NCBI RefSeq assembly: GCF_963422355.1
Contig: NC_085105.1
Span: 3,164,052-3,228,051, forward strand
DNA: 64,000 nucleotides
Direction of reading: 5' to 3'
Source of the DNA: Corticium candelabrum
Lineage: Eukaryota > Porifera > Homoscleromorpha > Homosclerophorida > Plakinidae
Every line of letters begins with the position of its first letter. Positions within the stretch are counted from its first letter, which is position 1. Below the pieces are notes generated by a model. The model did not search any database and was not told the DNA's origin. It worked only from the letters and a program-made list of their open reading frames with translations. Position numbers and translations under genes: made by a program. Below are positions 19,101 to 32,485 of the stretch, piece after piece.

Positions 19101-22100
19101 AGACTTTAGTTAAAAATAAGTGTCATTGGCATGATTGCCAATGGTGCCTTAATGGAAGCCTCTAATAGTAATTTCAGGCACAGACGATGCTCTATGCACT
19201 GAAGGAGCACTTTAATTAAACGAGTGCTTTGTAATATATTTCATATAAATAGAAATCAGAATGGAGGTAGGTCATGCATATACCTGTGTATGTTGTCCAG
19301 ATGTGCGTTTTCATGCACTCACGAGAATCATATTGCCTTGTGTTGAAACAGTCGCCGGGTTATGTGTAGGGTGTTGTATCAACAGCAAATGCAAATGGCG
19401 GATGCTCTGCAGGCATACATATGTACGGTTCAGCTCAACAGCCAACACGTCGTCGGATGGATTGATCTCGGTATCCTGTATGAGTCTGTCGATCAATTGA
19501 GGTAAGTTTCTATTTGCTGACGGTTTGTGAACGGTTGTAACCAATCACTGTGCAGGGATGCATTGAAATGCTATCATCAAGCAATGTTGTACATGCAACG
19601 TGAGTGATTTTACAGAGAGTCAGATAGTTAGTCAAACCATTTTGACACGTTGAATTCAATAGCAAGCATCGAGAGGACATCACTGGAGTCCCGAATTCAG
19701 ACTTTGCATTTGCTTTCTCGGGTATACAACTCCCCTAAAGCGGGCACAGAAAAGTAGTCACAAAGTTGATGCTTTTTCTGATGTTATCCTATTGTGTGTT
19801 GGTTTGTGTAGAACTTTGCCTAACTTGGACAATGCTTTTAAGCTAGTAATTCCGTTAGAGCTAGTGGAAAGAGCCTACAAGAAAGGATTAATTAGTGACA
19901 AATCAGTGGTATGGAGACCTTGAAAATACCATGTTATAGTCATGATGTCATTGCTGCTGTTGTTATACGCTAGTGTCCATCTACTCCCGACTTCTCACAA
20001 ATTGCTTTTCCAACTGATGTTGCATTGGACATTACATCGATGATGGTATATATATAACAGTGACTGGTTTACTAAACTGTTGTGTGTAGGGTAGGCTAGT
20101 TCTTTGTATTAGTAAAACTGCCGTTGCTGTAGCCGAGCGAACCAGAGTGCCAGTTGCGAGCTGCTGGTGCTCTTCCTGTGACATCTCCTTGGTCGATTCA
20201 CGATAAGGTCGTTTCACCTGCAAGTGCTGCACCTCACGGTCTTGGATTGTTGTCTGTAAATTTGCCATCAACTATCGGAGCTGTCGAAAATATGTCTGTA
20301 CAGTATGCAAGCAAGAGCGATAGGCAAACAATGTGGCCAGCATCTGCACACGTACAGCCATCGATGGTGGCTGTAAGTAACCAACCACCGCGCGATTTCT
20401 TGCCGAATCCGGTGGCATTTACAGGGAACAGCAGTGAGCAGAGAGTTCAGCCAGTGGCAACACAATCGGACCAACAGTTTGATTTGAGTTCTTGGTCTGG
20501 GGTATCATCAACTAGGCCAGCGAGTGGATCATCTGAACTGCTTCATCTACTAGACCTTCAACCAACAGATCCTCTTCCTGATATTAATCCATCTGTTACA
20601 AATTTGTTTTGTCCGGTGTCGGTGGGTTCTCTTACCAGTCCGAATCTGTCTGCTCTTTTGTCGACCTCAAAACAGGTTGTACAGTCACCTAATGATGTGT
20701 TGGACACTACCACGATGGGAGACAACACGACAGGCTTGGTTTCGAAGGGCAATGGTAGATTTAGTGAAGTTGATCGAAATCTTGCAGTGCCGAATTGGAT
20801 TACTCCGACTGTGTTTGATCTAAACTATGTGAACAGTGCTGATGAAAGTGAATACATGCAACGGTCCCCCATGCTTCCACCTGTACCGCCACCACGGTGT
20901 CCAAATCTTCACCCCGAAGTGCCGACTATGGATGTATGGTTTCATTTCTCTTGCAGAACTTGACTGAGTCTGTCATTGTGCTGTGTGAAGGTACAATTGA
21001 TGATGAATAGTCACCACCCTTACCTAACACGTTACAGTTACAATCCAAATCATCCAATTGTATTGATCCGTTCTTTAGCCCAAGCTGTCAATATCGGTAC
21101 GTGATAATGTCATCAGTTGATACCTTCATATCATATAAACATGTGTAGATCTTGATGTGTTTTCGAGTAAATCATTGGCTCGTGCAAATAGGAACCATCT
21201 GATTGACATTAGAATTCAGGTTAGAAAGTGCAGTTGATGTTGCTTGCTGTTGAATTAATGACGTTTTGCGGCAGAGGAAACAATCACCTGATGAAAACTG
21301 GGACATGGCAAACAAGCGGCAGGTTTGGAAATTTGAAAGTACGGGAGCTGAAACGACGATTGGTGAATATGCATTATACCAGGAAAAATATCCAAACACG
21401 GACTTGCCCACTGTAAGAAGCATAACATTGAATTTCCGTTGTAGCAGTAGCTTCTGTGGGTACCGAAAGTCTAGCCCCATCCTGGCGTCATCAACATGCT
21501 TGCTGTGTTGATGAAGGGCGATGGGGTTGTCCTGGTTGCCTAACCTAATACGCTATTAGTGAATGATGGCACTCGTGTTTCTTGTACAGGGTGATGCTAA
21601 TGATGGGGCAACTCGACAACCTCCACAGTCAGAAATTCGTCTCGAGATCAAATTTTTCATCACATAATCGAATGTTGTGTAGATTACAGTTGTTGTCACC
21701 TTCGTCAACGAAGAGACTAGATGAAGCGTCGCCGACTACTATCAAGTTTGGTACCAATGCGGATCTATCAGATATAGACAAGTTTGTTGCTGATGTGACA
21801 CTGTTTAAGTACTCTGTATTTGCATGTATGCTGCTATGTAGATGGGCTGCACAGCTAGCTGAGTTACAGAAGCTTCCTGAGTTCTTGAAGGTTGTCTAGT
21901 CTATTGTGCATCTGTTCTGTTGACAGTGAGTGTCATCTAGGTGTTGTCCGAGTTTAACATGCTGAGCTATGTTGACCACACAATTCTGGGTGTTAACTCG
22001 GTGCAATTATACATGAAAGTTCCTGGATGCAGAACTTCAGGTAAGACTTATATACAAAAACTCCTCCTACATCTTTGTATAAGTGGACTGGGCCAGACAC

Positions 22101-24028
22101 AGACTGAGTGTGACAGACTGAGTGTCAGACTTAGGACCCTGTGAAATGCCAAGGAGATGTTTGAAGATTTAAGAGTAAGCCCACGCGGCACTATTCAATC
22201 AAATGGATGTCAATTGTATGAACAGTGAATCAAAACCAGTGACTAGTGGTGTCCCTCTCTTCCTTCATTCTTGTTATTGCTTTAATGGACATTTCCAGAC
22301 TTGTGTAAATGTACACAGGGTCTGACCCTGGCCTGGTTTATAACATACTCGTGTCCTGTAGGTTTTATGATTATTTGAGTTGCAACGTTGTTATAGGTCA
22401 CCAGGAAAACAACAACTTTTGCTCTGTGAATCTGAATATTGGTCCCGGGGATACGGAATGGTTTGCAGTTCCTAATCGGTATTGGGGTGTCCTCAACACC
22501 TTCTGTGAGAAGTAAGATGACGTCGACAACTGATTTGTCCACCAAATGGTTTTGATTTGACTTTGCAGACACAAGATCGATTTCTTGTGTGGATCTTGGT
22601 GGCCAGTGTTGGAAGATCTGGAGAAGGAACGTGTTCCTGTTTATCGATTTCTGCAGAAGCGTGGGGATCTTGTCTGGGTCAATCCTGGAACGCCTCACTG
22701 GGTCCAGTCGACGGGAATCTGTAACAACGTGGCATGGAATGTTGGTCCCTTGACTGGGCATCAGTACCGTATGGCAATGGACAGATACGAGTGGAACAAA
22801 ATAAGACGTAAGTATAAACAGTGTTGTCTTGAGTTTTTTCTGGACCAAACTGTTTTCTAGATGTCAAGTCGATTGTCCCCATGATTCACATGTCATGGAA
22901 TGTTGCCCGGTATGTGAAAGTTACGGATGCAAACCTGTATTCCCAACTTCGGTAAGTTACTACATTTTGAATGCCATTCTGCCTGCACTACTGCATGTAG
23001 TCAATGGCCAACATGGATTTCTTTAGCCTCACACTAAATTTCGAGAACCTGTCACCTACATTATTGCACAAAACAAAAATGCAACTGCCAACAGATTAAA
23101 AAGTATAGCTAACCAGTGAAAACCATCTTGCATGAGGAACTACTACTATACTGTGAGCAACCCGCTAAGTAAAGAATTGCTTTAGTATGATCGTATTTGC
23201 ACTCCGAACCTACACTTACTAGAAGCAGGCTGTTAGGTCTGACTTTGTCCCACTGCTTATCTGCACTGCATGCAAAGACTGCTTTGTTTGCATGCACACA
23301 CGAGTGTTACCTTCACTGTTTGCATTTTGGGACATCTAAAGCGGTGCCCAAGATGAACTACTTTTTTACCCTGGAACGAAAGAATGTTGGCTAAATTAGC
23401 TACTCGTATCCCTTTGGTGGTTACCATACATGAAAAATGACCATTCACATTGCACTACTGCATTGCACTTGTCTCAAGTTGCTATCATCTGAAATCATCA
23501 GTCAATTGACAGTGTAAGGTGTTGACAGTTCTATGATGATACGCAATGGAACTATAACTATTATGTTGAACTAATGAAATGTTTGGTGCAGAGAATGTTT
23601 GTCGTGGTCACTCCAGTTCTGTGAATACCAAGTGAAACGATTAAAAGAGGATGGTGTGAGCATTCAATGGTACGGTCGGAATCCGGGAGAGCCAACTCAC
23701 TACTGCTCGGTGTGTGAGGTGAGTTGATACACCTCCAAGCATTTGTTCACAATGCAATAGTCCACTGGTTCGTGCCGTAGGTCGAGGTGTTCAACATTTT
23801 GTATGTGTCAAGTAAGACTTCTAAAGGAGAGCACTATGTCCTGTGTGAGCAATGTACTAGAGAATCAGACCCTCGTATTAGTGAGCACACTGTTGTAAAT
23901 CAGGTGAAGCCAATGTTTATGCATCAGATTTTGACCAGTTTGTTTACTGACTTGAATTCTGTTTTCAGTTCAGCATAGAAGACTTGAAAGTAACTTTGAA
24001 CAACTTTATTCTTCACACCGCTCGATAG
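16106..24028 (+). CDS. KDM6A: KDM6/UTX-family JmjC histone H3K27 demethylase with N-terminal TPRs
   Basis: A long exon chain follows UTX from end to end. Exon 1 appears to be the ATG alone (16106-16108, donor gtaagc); exons 16450-16538, 16759-16834 and 16891 onward follow. TPR blocks include [11 protein letters not shown] (about 16960), [17 protein letters not shown] (about 17170), [12 protein letters not shown] (about 18010), SADTWCSIG (18717) and [16 protein letters not shown] (19370). A low-complexity linker (about 20130-20940) ends in a PPVPPPRCP patch. The JmjC domain is on exons from about 21938 to 22951: [18 protein letters not shown] supplies the iron ligands His and Glu, and GTPHWVQ the second His. 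The C-terminal zinc domain keeps four cysteines (YCSVC and LCEQC). The last exon is 23969-24028. The family removes methyl groups from H3K27me2/3 using Fe(II) and 2-oxoglutarate. The region around 21590-21700 is poorly resolved. Confidence 0.95.
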
Positions 24029-24841
24029 ATCCAATTAATATGGTGTCCACGTATTGTTTATCGTTACTTCACGTATTGTGTCAAAAGTGATCCTTGTGTT
24101 GATCTCTGTCACCACATGAGCAACTTCATCTGTTCAAAACTAACTAAGGTGCTTCCCACTGTATGTAAACTTACTATTTTGTAATTTGTATTGACAAGTG
24201 TTTAATACTTGAAAAACTTGGGGTAATGCCATAAAAACAGGAAGTTGTGAAATGCTGTAATGGGGCCAGTAATCAAAGGAATGGTTATTGAGTTCTGGAG
24301 GAGTGACATCTGTTTCATGATTTTAGTTGAGAGTAATTACACCACAGATTTTTCAAGCACCATTGTTGTTAATATCGTAGATGTGACTGCACCTAAGCAA
24401 GTTTGTGTCAAATGTATGTGTTTAGAAATGTGATTTCATTGCTGTTTCGTGCAGGGTATGATGACAATGGCCCTGTCTAGTGCCCCTGCAATCTTGACAG
24501 TTTGATACAAGGCTGTCTGGCTGTCAGAGGTCAATTGTTTGCTGTTAGTGATTGCATGTTCTCAATCCAGATTATCCGGATATTGACAATCACTTATGAA
24601 TTTACTTGCAGAACCTCTTAACTGCACATTCGATCTACCTACATGTATTTTGCATTATTAGAGTTTGCTGTGTAATAACTACTACCTAAATTGCTATTGC
24701 ATAGTAGACATTACAGAAAAGCCACATAAACACGTCACGAAAATGCCTCAGGTGTAGTTGCAAGCAAAGACATTCCAGCATGTACACGACATGTGTCAAC
24801 CTAGCACACAGCTGAATTGCAGCAATATCAACAATTCACTG
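24029..24841. other. Convergent intergenic region between KDM6 and the NB-ARC/TPR gene
   Basis: Both genes end toward this 0.8-kb stretch, which should hold both 3' UTRs. It is AT-rich and I see no exon or repeat in it. Confidence 0.5.
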
Positions 24842-27309
24842 TCACTTCTGTCGACCTTTGGCTTTTCCTCCTAACTTTCTAGCTTCAGCAAAATATTTTC
24901 CCATTTCTTTTCTTTTCCCAAGTCTTCGACATGCGTGTCCCATATCAGTGAGGCAAGTGGCCATCTTCTTCTTAAGAGAATCATTGGGTGTTGGCTGATC
25001 CGTATAAACTTTCATACCCTTCTGAAGACACTTCAGTTCAGCATCAAACTTTTCCTGATTACGATATGAATAAGCTTGAGATGAGTACAGTTCTGCTATT
25101 CTCAGGTCAGGGTAGTTTCCTGTGTCTTGTGCAGTTTCTTCTAAAATTTTCTCTGCTTCCTCAAACATGTCAAGAGCAAGTTGCACATTGCCTGGATCAT
25201 TGCCAGCCATGTCGTTATAAACTCGACCAATTCCAATGTAGGTTTGAGCCACATCAGGGTGACTAGAGTCAATCTTTTTTTGGAGAGCTAGTGCATCACT
25301 GAAGTGCTCAAGACTCTTCTTGGTGTCCTTCGTATCCTTATATAGGTATAGTCTTCCAAGGCTATAGTTCAGTTTAGCATATATTGGGTGCTGTGTGACT
25401 TCATAAGAACAACACAATCTCAGTCCCTCAAGGTACTCACTTTCAGCTTTTTTGCGTTCACCTTGTGTTTGTAAATTTCCCCCTATCCTGTGATGTAACC
25501 AGACATAAAGTAGGGCATCCGGTCCCAAGAAGTGACAAAAGTGTGACTTACATTCATTCAACATGTGATTCGCATCATTGAACCTATTTTGTCTAGAATA
25601 CAGTTCTCCTAGCTTTCTACACACAGATCCAGTGCGTCGTCGAGTACACTTTGTTTCATCATCTTCACTGAGCTCTGTTAGATGTTGAAGATCAACGTGT
25701 AGTAAATCATAGGCCTCTTTTAAACACTTCTCTGCTTCAGAAAAACCAGTATGGTGTTGACAAAGTAGAATTGTTCCCATAACTTCTAAACATCTCGCTT
25801 TTCTTTGGTTGCTTTCTGATGACTCACTGCATTGCTCCAAACTCTGTGTTGCCTCTTGCAAAGCTTCAATAAATTTCCCTTGGCCACAAAGTATACTTGC
25901 CATTTCCAGTTTTCCTTGCCAAACATTGCCAATGGATGTGTCTTCGCTAACAATCTTGAGAAGGCATTTCAACGTGCAACGTCTTTTCTCATGCAAAAAT
26001 CGAAATGACAAAAGACAGTTGACATCTTCTCGAAACATGGTGTCTACCAGTTCACTGCTTTTCTGAATTAGAACCTCGTTTTGAGGGTCTGTAAGCTGTG
26101 TGAGAAACTCCTTAACATTACTGTATTCCTCATCTAAAGCACACAGTCCTACTTTATCTGTTGGAGTTTTCCTCGTCTCTTGCTCTCTTGCAGTCTTTGT
26201 AAGAAAGCGTGCAAAGTATAGTAGGAAGGCCCTTGTTACCTTACGAAAGAGATCCACGTCCTTTTTCAAAAGACCAAATGCGTGTTCTCTCATATACGAA
26301 TGCAGTCGATATTGTGGATTGTTTAGGTCAGTGGAGTCTCGACATTTTTGCAGAATGTGCCATCTTTTCAACTTCCCGGTCAATTTGGAATTCGCTTCCC
26401 TTCCCGACTTTTGTCCAGAAAGAAACTCTGAGTGCACTTCCACACAGACTGCATGAAACGAATCCTGAGAAATTTTTCCATGAAAAATTGATGCAGAGAT
26501 AGCAGACAAATATTCCAATTCTCCTTCCTTCTTAAGAAGATTAAAGAATTGACAAAATAATTCATTTAATCCCTCTTCATCGCCATCAGAATCAGACAGT
26601 GCCCTTTCACGACCACCCTTCAACAACTGCAGCAGCTGATGTGGTGTGCATCCTTCATCTGCCATCATGCAAGATGCCAAATTTAGAGCATAGGGATTGC
26701 CATCTAATAGATCCCTGATATCCACTATCTCCTTGCATGATGCATCAACTTCTGTCTCTTCCAGTGGTTGCTTGAGAATTTGAAGAGCACATTCCTTACT
26801 CAATGGTTCTAGTGTATCTACCTTCATAGGCTGTTTTATTTCTTTCCTTGTCATCTGGACTTGTGATGTCAACAAAAATCTAAGTTCTCCGTTTGCCCTT
26901 CGAGCCATTGTAAGGAAAGAGTTAATCATGTAGGGCTTGGCATTCTCACATGCATCAATAAGAACAATAGCATGCGATGGAAGCACATTGAAAAGAGACT
27001 CCACACCATCCTTGCCAGGTGGCCCATGCCACCTTAGGCGTGAACAGACTATCTCATATAGATCATCTTCTTTTTCAACTGCAGTATCAAACCAAATCAA
27101 ATAACATTTTGCTTTAGGTTGACAACGACAATTGTCAAGATAATGTGCACAAACAGCATTGGCCACAGTTGATTTTCCAATACCGGGTGGGCCTGTTATT
27201 AGACTGACAATTCGCTTACCACTATGCAGTGCCACAGCTAGAGATTCAACAATCTCATCTCGTCCCAAAAAGGGATCACCAACATTTGGAGTATAACATC
27301 GAATCTCAT
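24842..27309 (-). CDS. NB-ARC/TPR STAND ATPase, large 3' exon
   Basis: One exon of about 820 codons, entered at an acceptor at 27310 and ending in TGA at 24844-24842. An NB-ARC ATPase comes first: Walker A GPPGIGKST, Walker B AIVLIDACEN, a sensor-like RFLLTSQ about 25 residues later, and GNPYALNLA in the position of the GxP motif. After a helical region come seven or eight TPR-like repeats (for example CRKLGELYSRQNRFNDA, YIGIGRVYNDMAG, DMGHACRRLGKRKEMG). STAND ATPases of this kind act as ligand-gated oligomerising switches in innate immunity or cell death; Apaf-1 is the best known CARD relative. The partner is unknown. The amino end lies in upstream exons (see 28620-28932 and the CARD gene). 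No frameshift or stop breaks the exon. Confidence 0.88.
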
Positions 27310-27639
27310 CTGTACATACAATACACATAACTATCATGAATACATGTGTGCATATCCATGCATACATGTATGTATAACAGAATATTATAGTTCCTCTTCA
27401 TTACACTGCCTCTACCTGTTGCTTTTCGTTCTCCAAAGTAACCAAAGCACAACTCTGCTGTCCTTATTAACCTGAGGCACCCATACACTAGGGTTACAGT
27501 ATGTGTCTGTATGGATGTCTGGCCAATTAGAATGCAGCACATGCGCTCATTGTTATTGCTGGTGTTAGTGTGCCAGTCGATGTGATGATATTGCTGGTGC
27601 TAATTAGGCCACACCAAATATATTTTGTGTTTCATGTCA

Positions 27640-28360
27640 AACTCATCTTTGTCTATTAAGTACTACATTGTAGTCATCTTGATTAATACAGTCAGGTTTT
27701 TGATAATCCTTCTTTGCTCTTGATGCAGGGATGATGAACAACAGGGTTTTGCCTGCGCAATCAGCACATACAGGCAAACCACCTTGTACTTCTGGGGTTA
27801 GTAGCAGTTTGAGTAGAGTGTGAAACACTAAAGGAACAAAGGGCCGCTTGGCACGCGGCTCAGCAACGGTAGAATCCAAGTCCAACTCAAACTTGTTATA
27901 CCGGCAGCTAGAAAAAGGCATAAGCCCATGTTCTCATTTAAAGGTACACTTTCCAGTCACCTTTTCCAGCTGTCCAAAACAAGTGCTGTAGCAGATCCAA
28001 CGTGGCTTTCAAGTTTGCGACCACGCCTCTCAAAGAAATTGGGGTCTGACGATTTTGTCATAGAATTTTTGTAAGATGTGTTGTTCTTGCATTCTATGGA
28101 GCTCCTGAGGCAAGGTACAGGTCAAACCCGACCAGCACTCCACGCAAACACCAGCAATTGGCATGTGACACATGTGTACGACACATGCACATGCATAAGC
28201 ATGTAGAGGGTGCTGCACACTTCAGCTTGTTACTGTTGAACTCCTGTGTTACAGTACAGGCAAGACAAGTGACGTAGAGAGCCTGTACGCGTACATGAGC
28301 ACTACAGGAACATGAAATAGAAGTTGTATATATAGCACTGTAGCTAATATTCAATATTAA
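27640..28360. other. Intron or intergenic DNA without a recognised gene
   Basis: A minus-strand open frame at 27921-27643 has a few cysteines (CADCAGKT) and hydrophobic stretches but matches no family I know and lacks convincing splice context. Nothing else is recognisable in the interval. Confidence 0.3.
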
Positions 28361-28619
28361 TGAAGCAAACTAAATTGTTACATTCCCAAAAAATCAGGGC
28401 GGTCTTAGATGCAAAACACAAAATATATTTTTGATGTGGTCTTAGCAGAGCAGTGTACATCTGGCAGTCGTGTCGTTTTTGTGTGTGAAGTGACTGTTCA
28501 ATGTTGTTGCCGGCCAAAATCAGTTGTAGCAGTCAAGGGTTAGCACTCTAGTGCTTCTTCATTTATGTTATGTTGCTTGAAAGTCTTTGAAAAAGGTTAC
28601 ATGTGTTACTTAGTAATAC

Positions 28620-28757
28620 CTGCTGTTGGCAGTCGGTAGTTGTGGATATGATTTATCTCCACGTGTAAATTGTCTCCTGAAAAACTGTTGTCAGCAAAGA
28701 CTGTATATGACCTATTTCCTGTTGTGTCGGAGGTGTTCAGAAGCGTGGATACACCAT
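28620..28757 (-). CDS. Exon B2 of the NB-ARC/TPR locus (copy of exon B1)
   Basis: A 138-nt exon with an acceptor at 28758 and donor gtatta after 28620. It begins and ends in phase 1. It encodes a serine/threonine-rich segment containing NSFSGDN and ending LPTAG. The same layout (NSISGDN, ending PPAG) occurs in the exon 33523-33395. No known domain is recognised. It presumably precedes the NB-ARC exon in the transcript, but the joining exon between 28620 and 27309 is not identified. Confidence 0.6.
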
Positions 28758-28815
28758 CTAAGAATTTAGTGTTACAGTCAAGCAGCAAGTAAACATTACA
28801 TATAATTTTCACTAC

Positions 28816-28932
28816 CTTCACATGATGTTGACAAAGCACTTGCTGATTCAAAATTACTCATTTGCTGTAACTCTACCTTCTTTGCTCCTTTAACTGTTGC
28901 TTCTTGGGTTATACCACACATGACGGCAGAGT
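28816..28932 (-). CDS. Exon A2 of the NB-ARC/TPR locus (copy of exon A1)
   Basis: A 117-nt exon with acceptor ctag at 28934-28933 and donor gtagtg, phase 1 at both ends. The peptide contains KKVELQQMSNFESA and ends STSCEG. Exon A1 (33706-33587) contains TKVELQSPSNVESS and ends SSTCEG, so the two are clear copies. A possible further exon lies upstream in the gene, near 29031-28937. No start codon for this gene was identified. Confidence 0.65.
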
Positions 28933-29060
28933 CTAGAAAAACGTGAAGAAGCATGTCATAAGACCCGGATGTAACATCCCGTGGGTCAGTGATCTGTGTG
29001 CTCATGAGAGTGTTTTCTTGTGTAAGGCAAGCTGAAAGTATAAAGAAAATGTACCGCAAA

Positions 29061-31499
29061 CAATCTTCTTAGATAGAGCGCTCTAAAATTTACAAACTTA
29101 GAAACACCTAGACTGGTTTCGTGTAGCCAGACTGCTCTCCTCTCGCTTCTGTAAGGGGGGGGGGGGGAGAACTCTCGTTACATAGACTAACTTGTTCTAG
29201 ATATCTCACTATAGAGTACTAAGAGCAAGTCACTGTCTGCGCATTCTGTTGACAGCGATTTATCTTGTGCTTTGTATAACCTAATCATAAACCGTTCGCC
29301 GTTAAAGGGTTGGACATGCACATTTGAGCCGATCTCAAGTAGGGTAATGCTGGTGTTGTAGCTACAGCAAGTGACATACAGTGTATTCAAGTGCCATAGC
29401 AAGAAAATCAATTTCGATTGCCTGTAAATGCTCCCTAAAATTTTAGTGCTGTTTATAGGTTGCACATGCACAAGGTCAATAGACAAAACTACAAAGCTGG
29501 CTATTTAGGTGTCGATTGACGGGCACAGCGAGCAGTGTAAGCTTTAATGCAAAATTTCGGTGCTCACTGTGAACTGAGTGTGCTAGCTTACGGAGGAAGC
29601 GGAGGAAGACATGACTAGGGTAGATACCACATACAGGAACGAGACGTGTGCTTTCCTGGTTACAAGCATAGCATAAGGAACCCCAATCCGGCTCAAAGTG
29701 CTTGTTGAATTTTATCAAAACTGCAGTGGAGCAACCTCAGTTTCGCATAATTGAGATTTTAGATGAAAAAGTCCAAGAATTATATCTAAAAGGCCTAGCT
29801 ACTAGACACGGTCTAAACACTGATTCACAATATCTAGAGACAAGCCGGACAGCCCTACAGCTGTCTGCCATTGTCCCGCTGTGTTTACAATTTATCATCA
29901 GGTGACAAATCGGAATAAACGTCCACGCTGAAGAAAAATGCTTCTTTTGTGCCTGTTGTGGCGTTACCACTGCAACAAAGCTGTGAGAAAGAAAAACATT
30001 AATTGTGCCATTTTACATGTCGCTGATTGGGTGACACGGCTCCATCACTTCCTATTGCAGTCCAGCAACTTCGGGTTGAACGGAACAAAATAGAATCGAT
30101 TCTAATACTATCCATCCGCCAACGCTCTGACAAGCAATCCGGCTGCCATAAGGTTCGAGCGGTGCCTTTGATGTGGTCAGCCAGAACAGAACGGATTGCT
30201 CTCCTGTAGATATTGTATAGTGAAGCAGCCGGCTGCCCTAACGCAACCTCTTACTGCAACTTCTTGATCCTTCCAATTTCAGGAGAAACTTCAGTCACTC
30301 TGCCTTCAGTGTGAATTAGAGCGTCTACATCCTCGCAGTTACTGAGTGTTTGAAAAAGTACACCTTTTCAAAGTGATGAAATGCGCATGCGCTAGCGTGC
30401 CCCTTTAAGTTTTGAAAACGAACTATACATGTAAGTATCTTAGTCAGTCAATAACAAATTATGGTTGTTTATGATGTAGACGGCTATTAATAAAGTCAGA
30501 AAGACATCTGTCTCCTTGAAAAATCATGCATGCCCCATTGCATGATATAATAAAGTCTGTTGCCATGCTGTACATTTGTCTAGACTTTTTTGCTCAGAGA
30601 TTTCATCCGATTGGCACTTGATACCCTATTACCTAGCCTCGCCCCAGACGCAGTGGATTGCACATTGCGTCTGGGGCAATGGTACGTATTTACCTCACCT
30701 TTGTTTCCCCCCGGGGATTTACCGGCATGCAGCAAACTACGTAGTGAAAACAAGCTATCAAGCTCTGCCACAAAAAGCGATTTGTTCCTTGCATGTTTAC
30801 TTCCATGACAGCTAGGGTTTCGACAAATACGTATTGTCTAGCTAGGACTCGGCGTTTCAGTAGACGGTCTGAAAACTCCGTTGGACGTGTTACTCACGAA
30901 TGCGAGGCGCCCACGGATACCGTACAACTAGTAACCAATGTAATTGTGTTACTGAAGTATCAATTTATTTAATCTACATGCACTGTCTCACCTTCCTCAG
31001 GAGCTGCACCCACCAACTGTTCATGCCCCGCATCAACGATGTCTACTTTCTCCGCCATGTTGAGAGCATGCGCAAGAGCTAGTCTCGCGTAGCCAGACCT
31101 TACCTGCCATACTTCCGGCGGAATTTGGGATCAGCCCACAACCATAAATTTGCTATTTTGCAGGCATTGAGTAGTCTCGCGTAGCCAGCCCTTCTGGCCG
31201 CGTCATACTTTCGGGCAAAAAAGGTGCCAACAATGAAAAATTCTTGCCAATATTAAACTGTGAACTTTATGAGCTACGGACACAATCACTTTATCTGTAC
31301 ATCGGCGGTTGGCTTTTGACAGCAGCATGTCTGAGTCAGAAAACCAAACATCCAATGTAGCCTCGCAAGCCAGGCTCTTCCGCGCAGTCGCTGAAAAGTC
31401 GCTTCTTTCACAGCAACAGATAACCTTCAGGTGGAGAGTGAGAGCAGACAGTAGTCATAATATCTAACACAGTTCATATCAAGAACAAATCTGAGTTAA
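29061..31499. other. Repeat-rich interval between the two CARD/NB-ARC exon clusters
   Basis: No exon is supported on either strand. The interval holds copies of a short dispersed element with core tcgcgtagccaga (29115-29133, 31081-31100, 31173-31193), a 12-bp-stem fold-back at 30641-30677, a homopolymer of G near 29155, and the NRF1-like palindrome tgcgcatgcgct at 30382-30393. If the NB-ARC/TPR gene is separate from the CARD gene, its promoter should be in this stretch. Confidence 0.5.
30641..30677. repeat. Perfect 12-bp-stem fold-back
   Basis: gccccagacgca (30641-30652) and its exact reverse complement tgcgtctggggc (30666-30677) flank a 13-base loop. It is preceded by tagcctc, which recurs in neighbouring repeats, so a mobile-element end is more likely than a regulatory hairpin. 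Confidence 0.75.
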
Positions 31500-32485
31500 C
31501 TAAGAAACACAAATAAATAATGAAAATGATGGGCAGACATGTTCCACCAAGACATGACTAAAAACAGCTTCTGCGTGAGGTCTACATCCAATGTCGCACA
31601 ATGCCTCAATTATTGATTGCTGATTGGCTTTGTCCCCAAACTTCTTTGTCCACATGTCCAATACTGTTTGACTTTGCAGGAATAAATCATCTGTTTTCAC
31701 CTTTTATCACATTTATCTTGTTGACCGAGAACAAAGATGGTGAAAGAACTGAAACAGATTTCTTCCAACGAGCACAGATTTTGCAAGCTACCTTCACCAT
31801 CTCGTTGGCTAAACATTTGCTGAATGAATTGCAAAACAGCAATGATGAGCTTTACCACTGCCAGTCCAGGCAATCGAATGACCAACAGACAACTGTTTGA
31901 GGGCAAAATTTGCACAATTTCTACTTCTGATTCCTGAATTTGAGTAGCACCAGAGATAATATTTATTACCCCATTGACCTGTTTTCTAATCTGCTCCTCC
32001 TCAACTCTGCTGACAAGAATTGTAATCAAAGCCTTGAGAGCAACAAGAATCCTCTTGCCCATTGAGAAAGGAGGTGGATGACGTGCACGACAACATGTGA
32101 TACTTTCCTCAGGAATGCCAAGTCCATCAGCCAAAGCAAGTGCTAGTTGCTCGTTGAGATTAGACTGTTTGAAGTCTTCAAATAACTCTTCTTTCACCAA
32201 AAACTGAACAGACTTTCTATTCAATCTCGTTTTCTCAGACAAACTGACACTTGAACCACACTCTTCTAAAAATATAAAACAGAAAGACACAAGCTTAGAC
32301 AAAATTTCAAGTTATAATTTAGCAACTTATTTGAACATGTCCAAACTAGATGATTGGCTAACTACTGTAATAAAAATAATAAAAATTGTTACATCTACTG
32401 GCTAAAATTTCAATCACCACATGCACCAATTTAGCCTAAAATGACGACACAGCTGTAGGCGAGAAGGGTCTGGCTATGCGAGACT
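31081..32485. repeat. Copies of a short tcgcgtagccaga dispersed element
   Basis: The motif agtctcgcgtagccag occurs at 31081 and 31173 in direct orientation, and as its reverse complement near 32464-32485. A diverged copy is at 29115-29133. The inverted copies flank the last two exons of the CARD gene. The family is not named; a MITE or SINE end is the simplest reading. Confidence 0.6.

Noticed and set aside
27643-27921. Minus-strand 92-residue frame with CADCAGKT
   Set aside because: Considered as an NB-ARC gene exon or transposase fragment, but it has no fitting splice phase and no recognised motif.
29702-29905. 67-residue plus-strand frame between the CARD and NB-ARC exon groups
   Set aside because: No domain, no splice context, and it sits in repeat-rich DNA.
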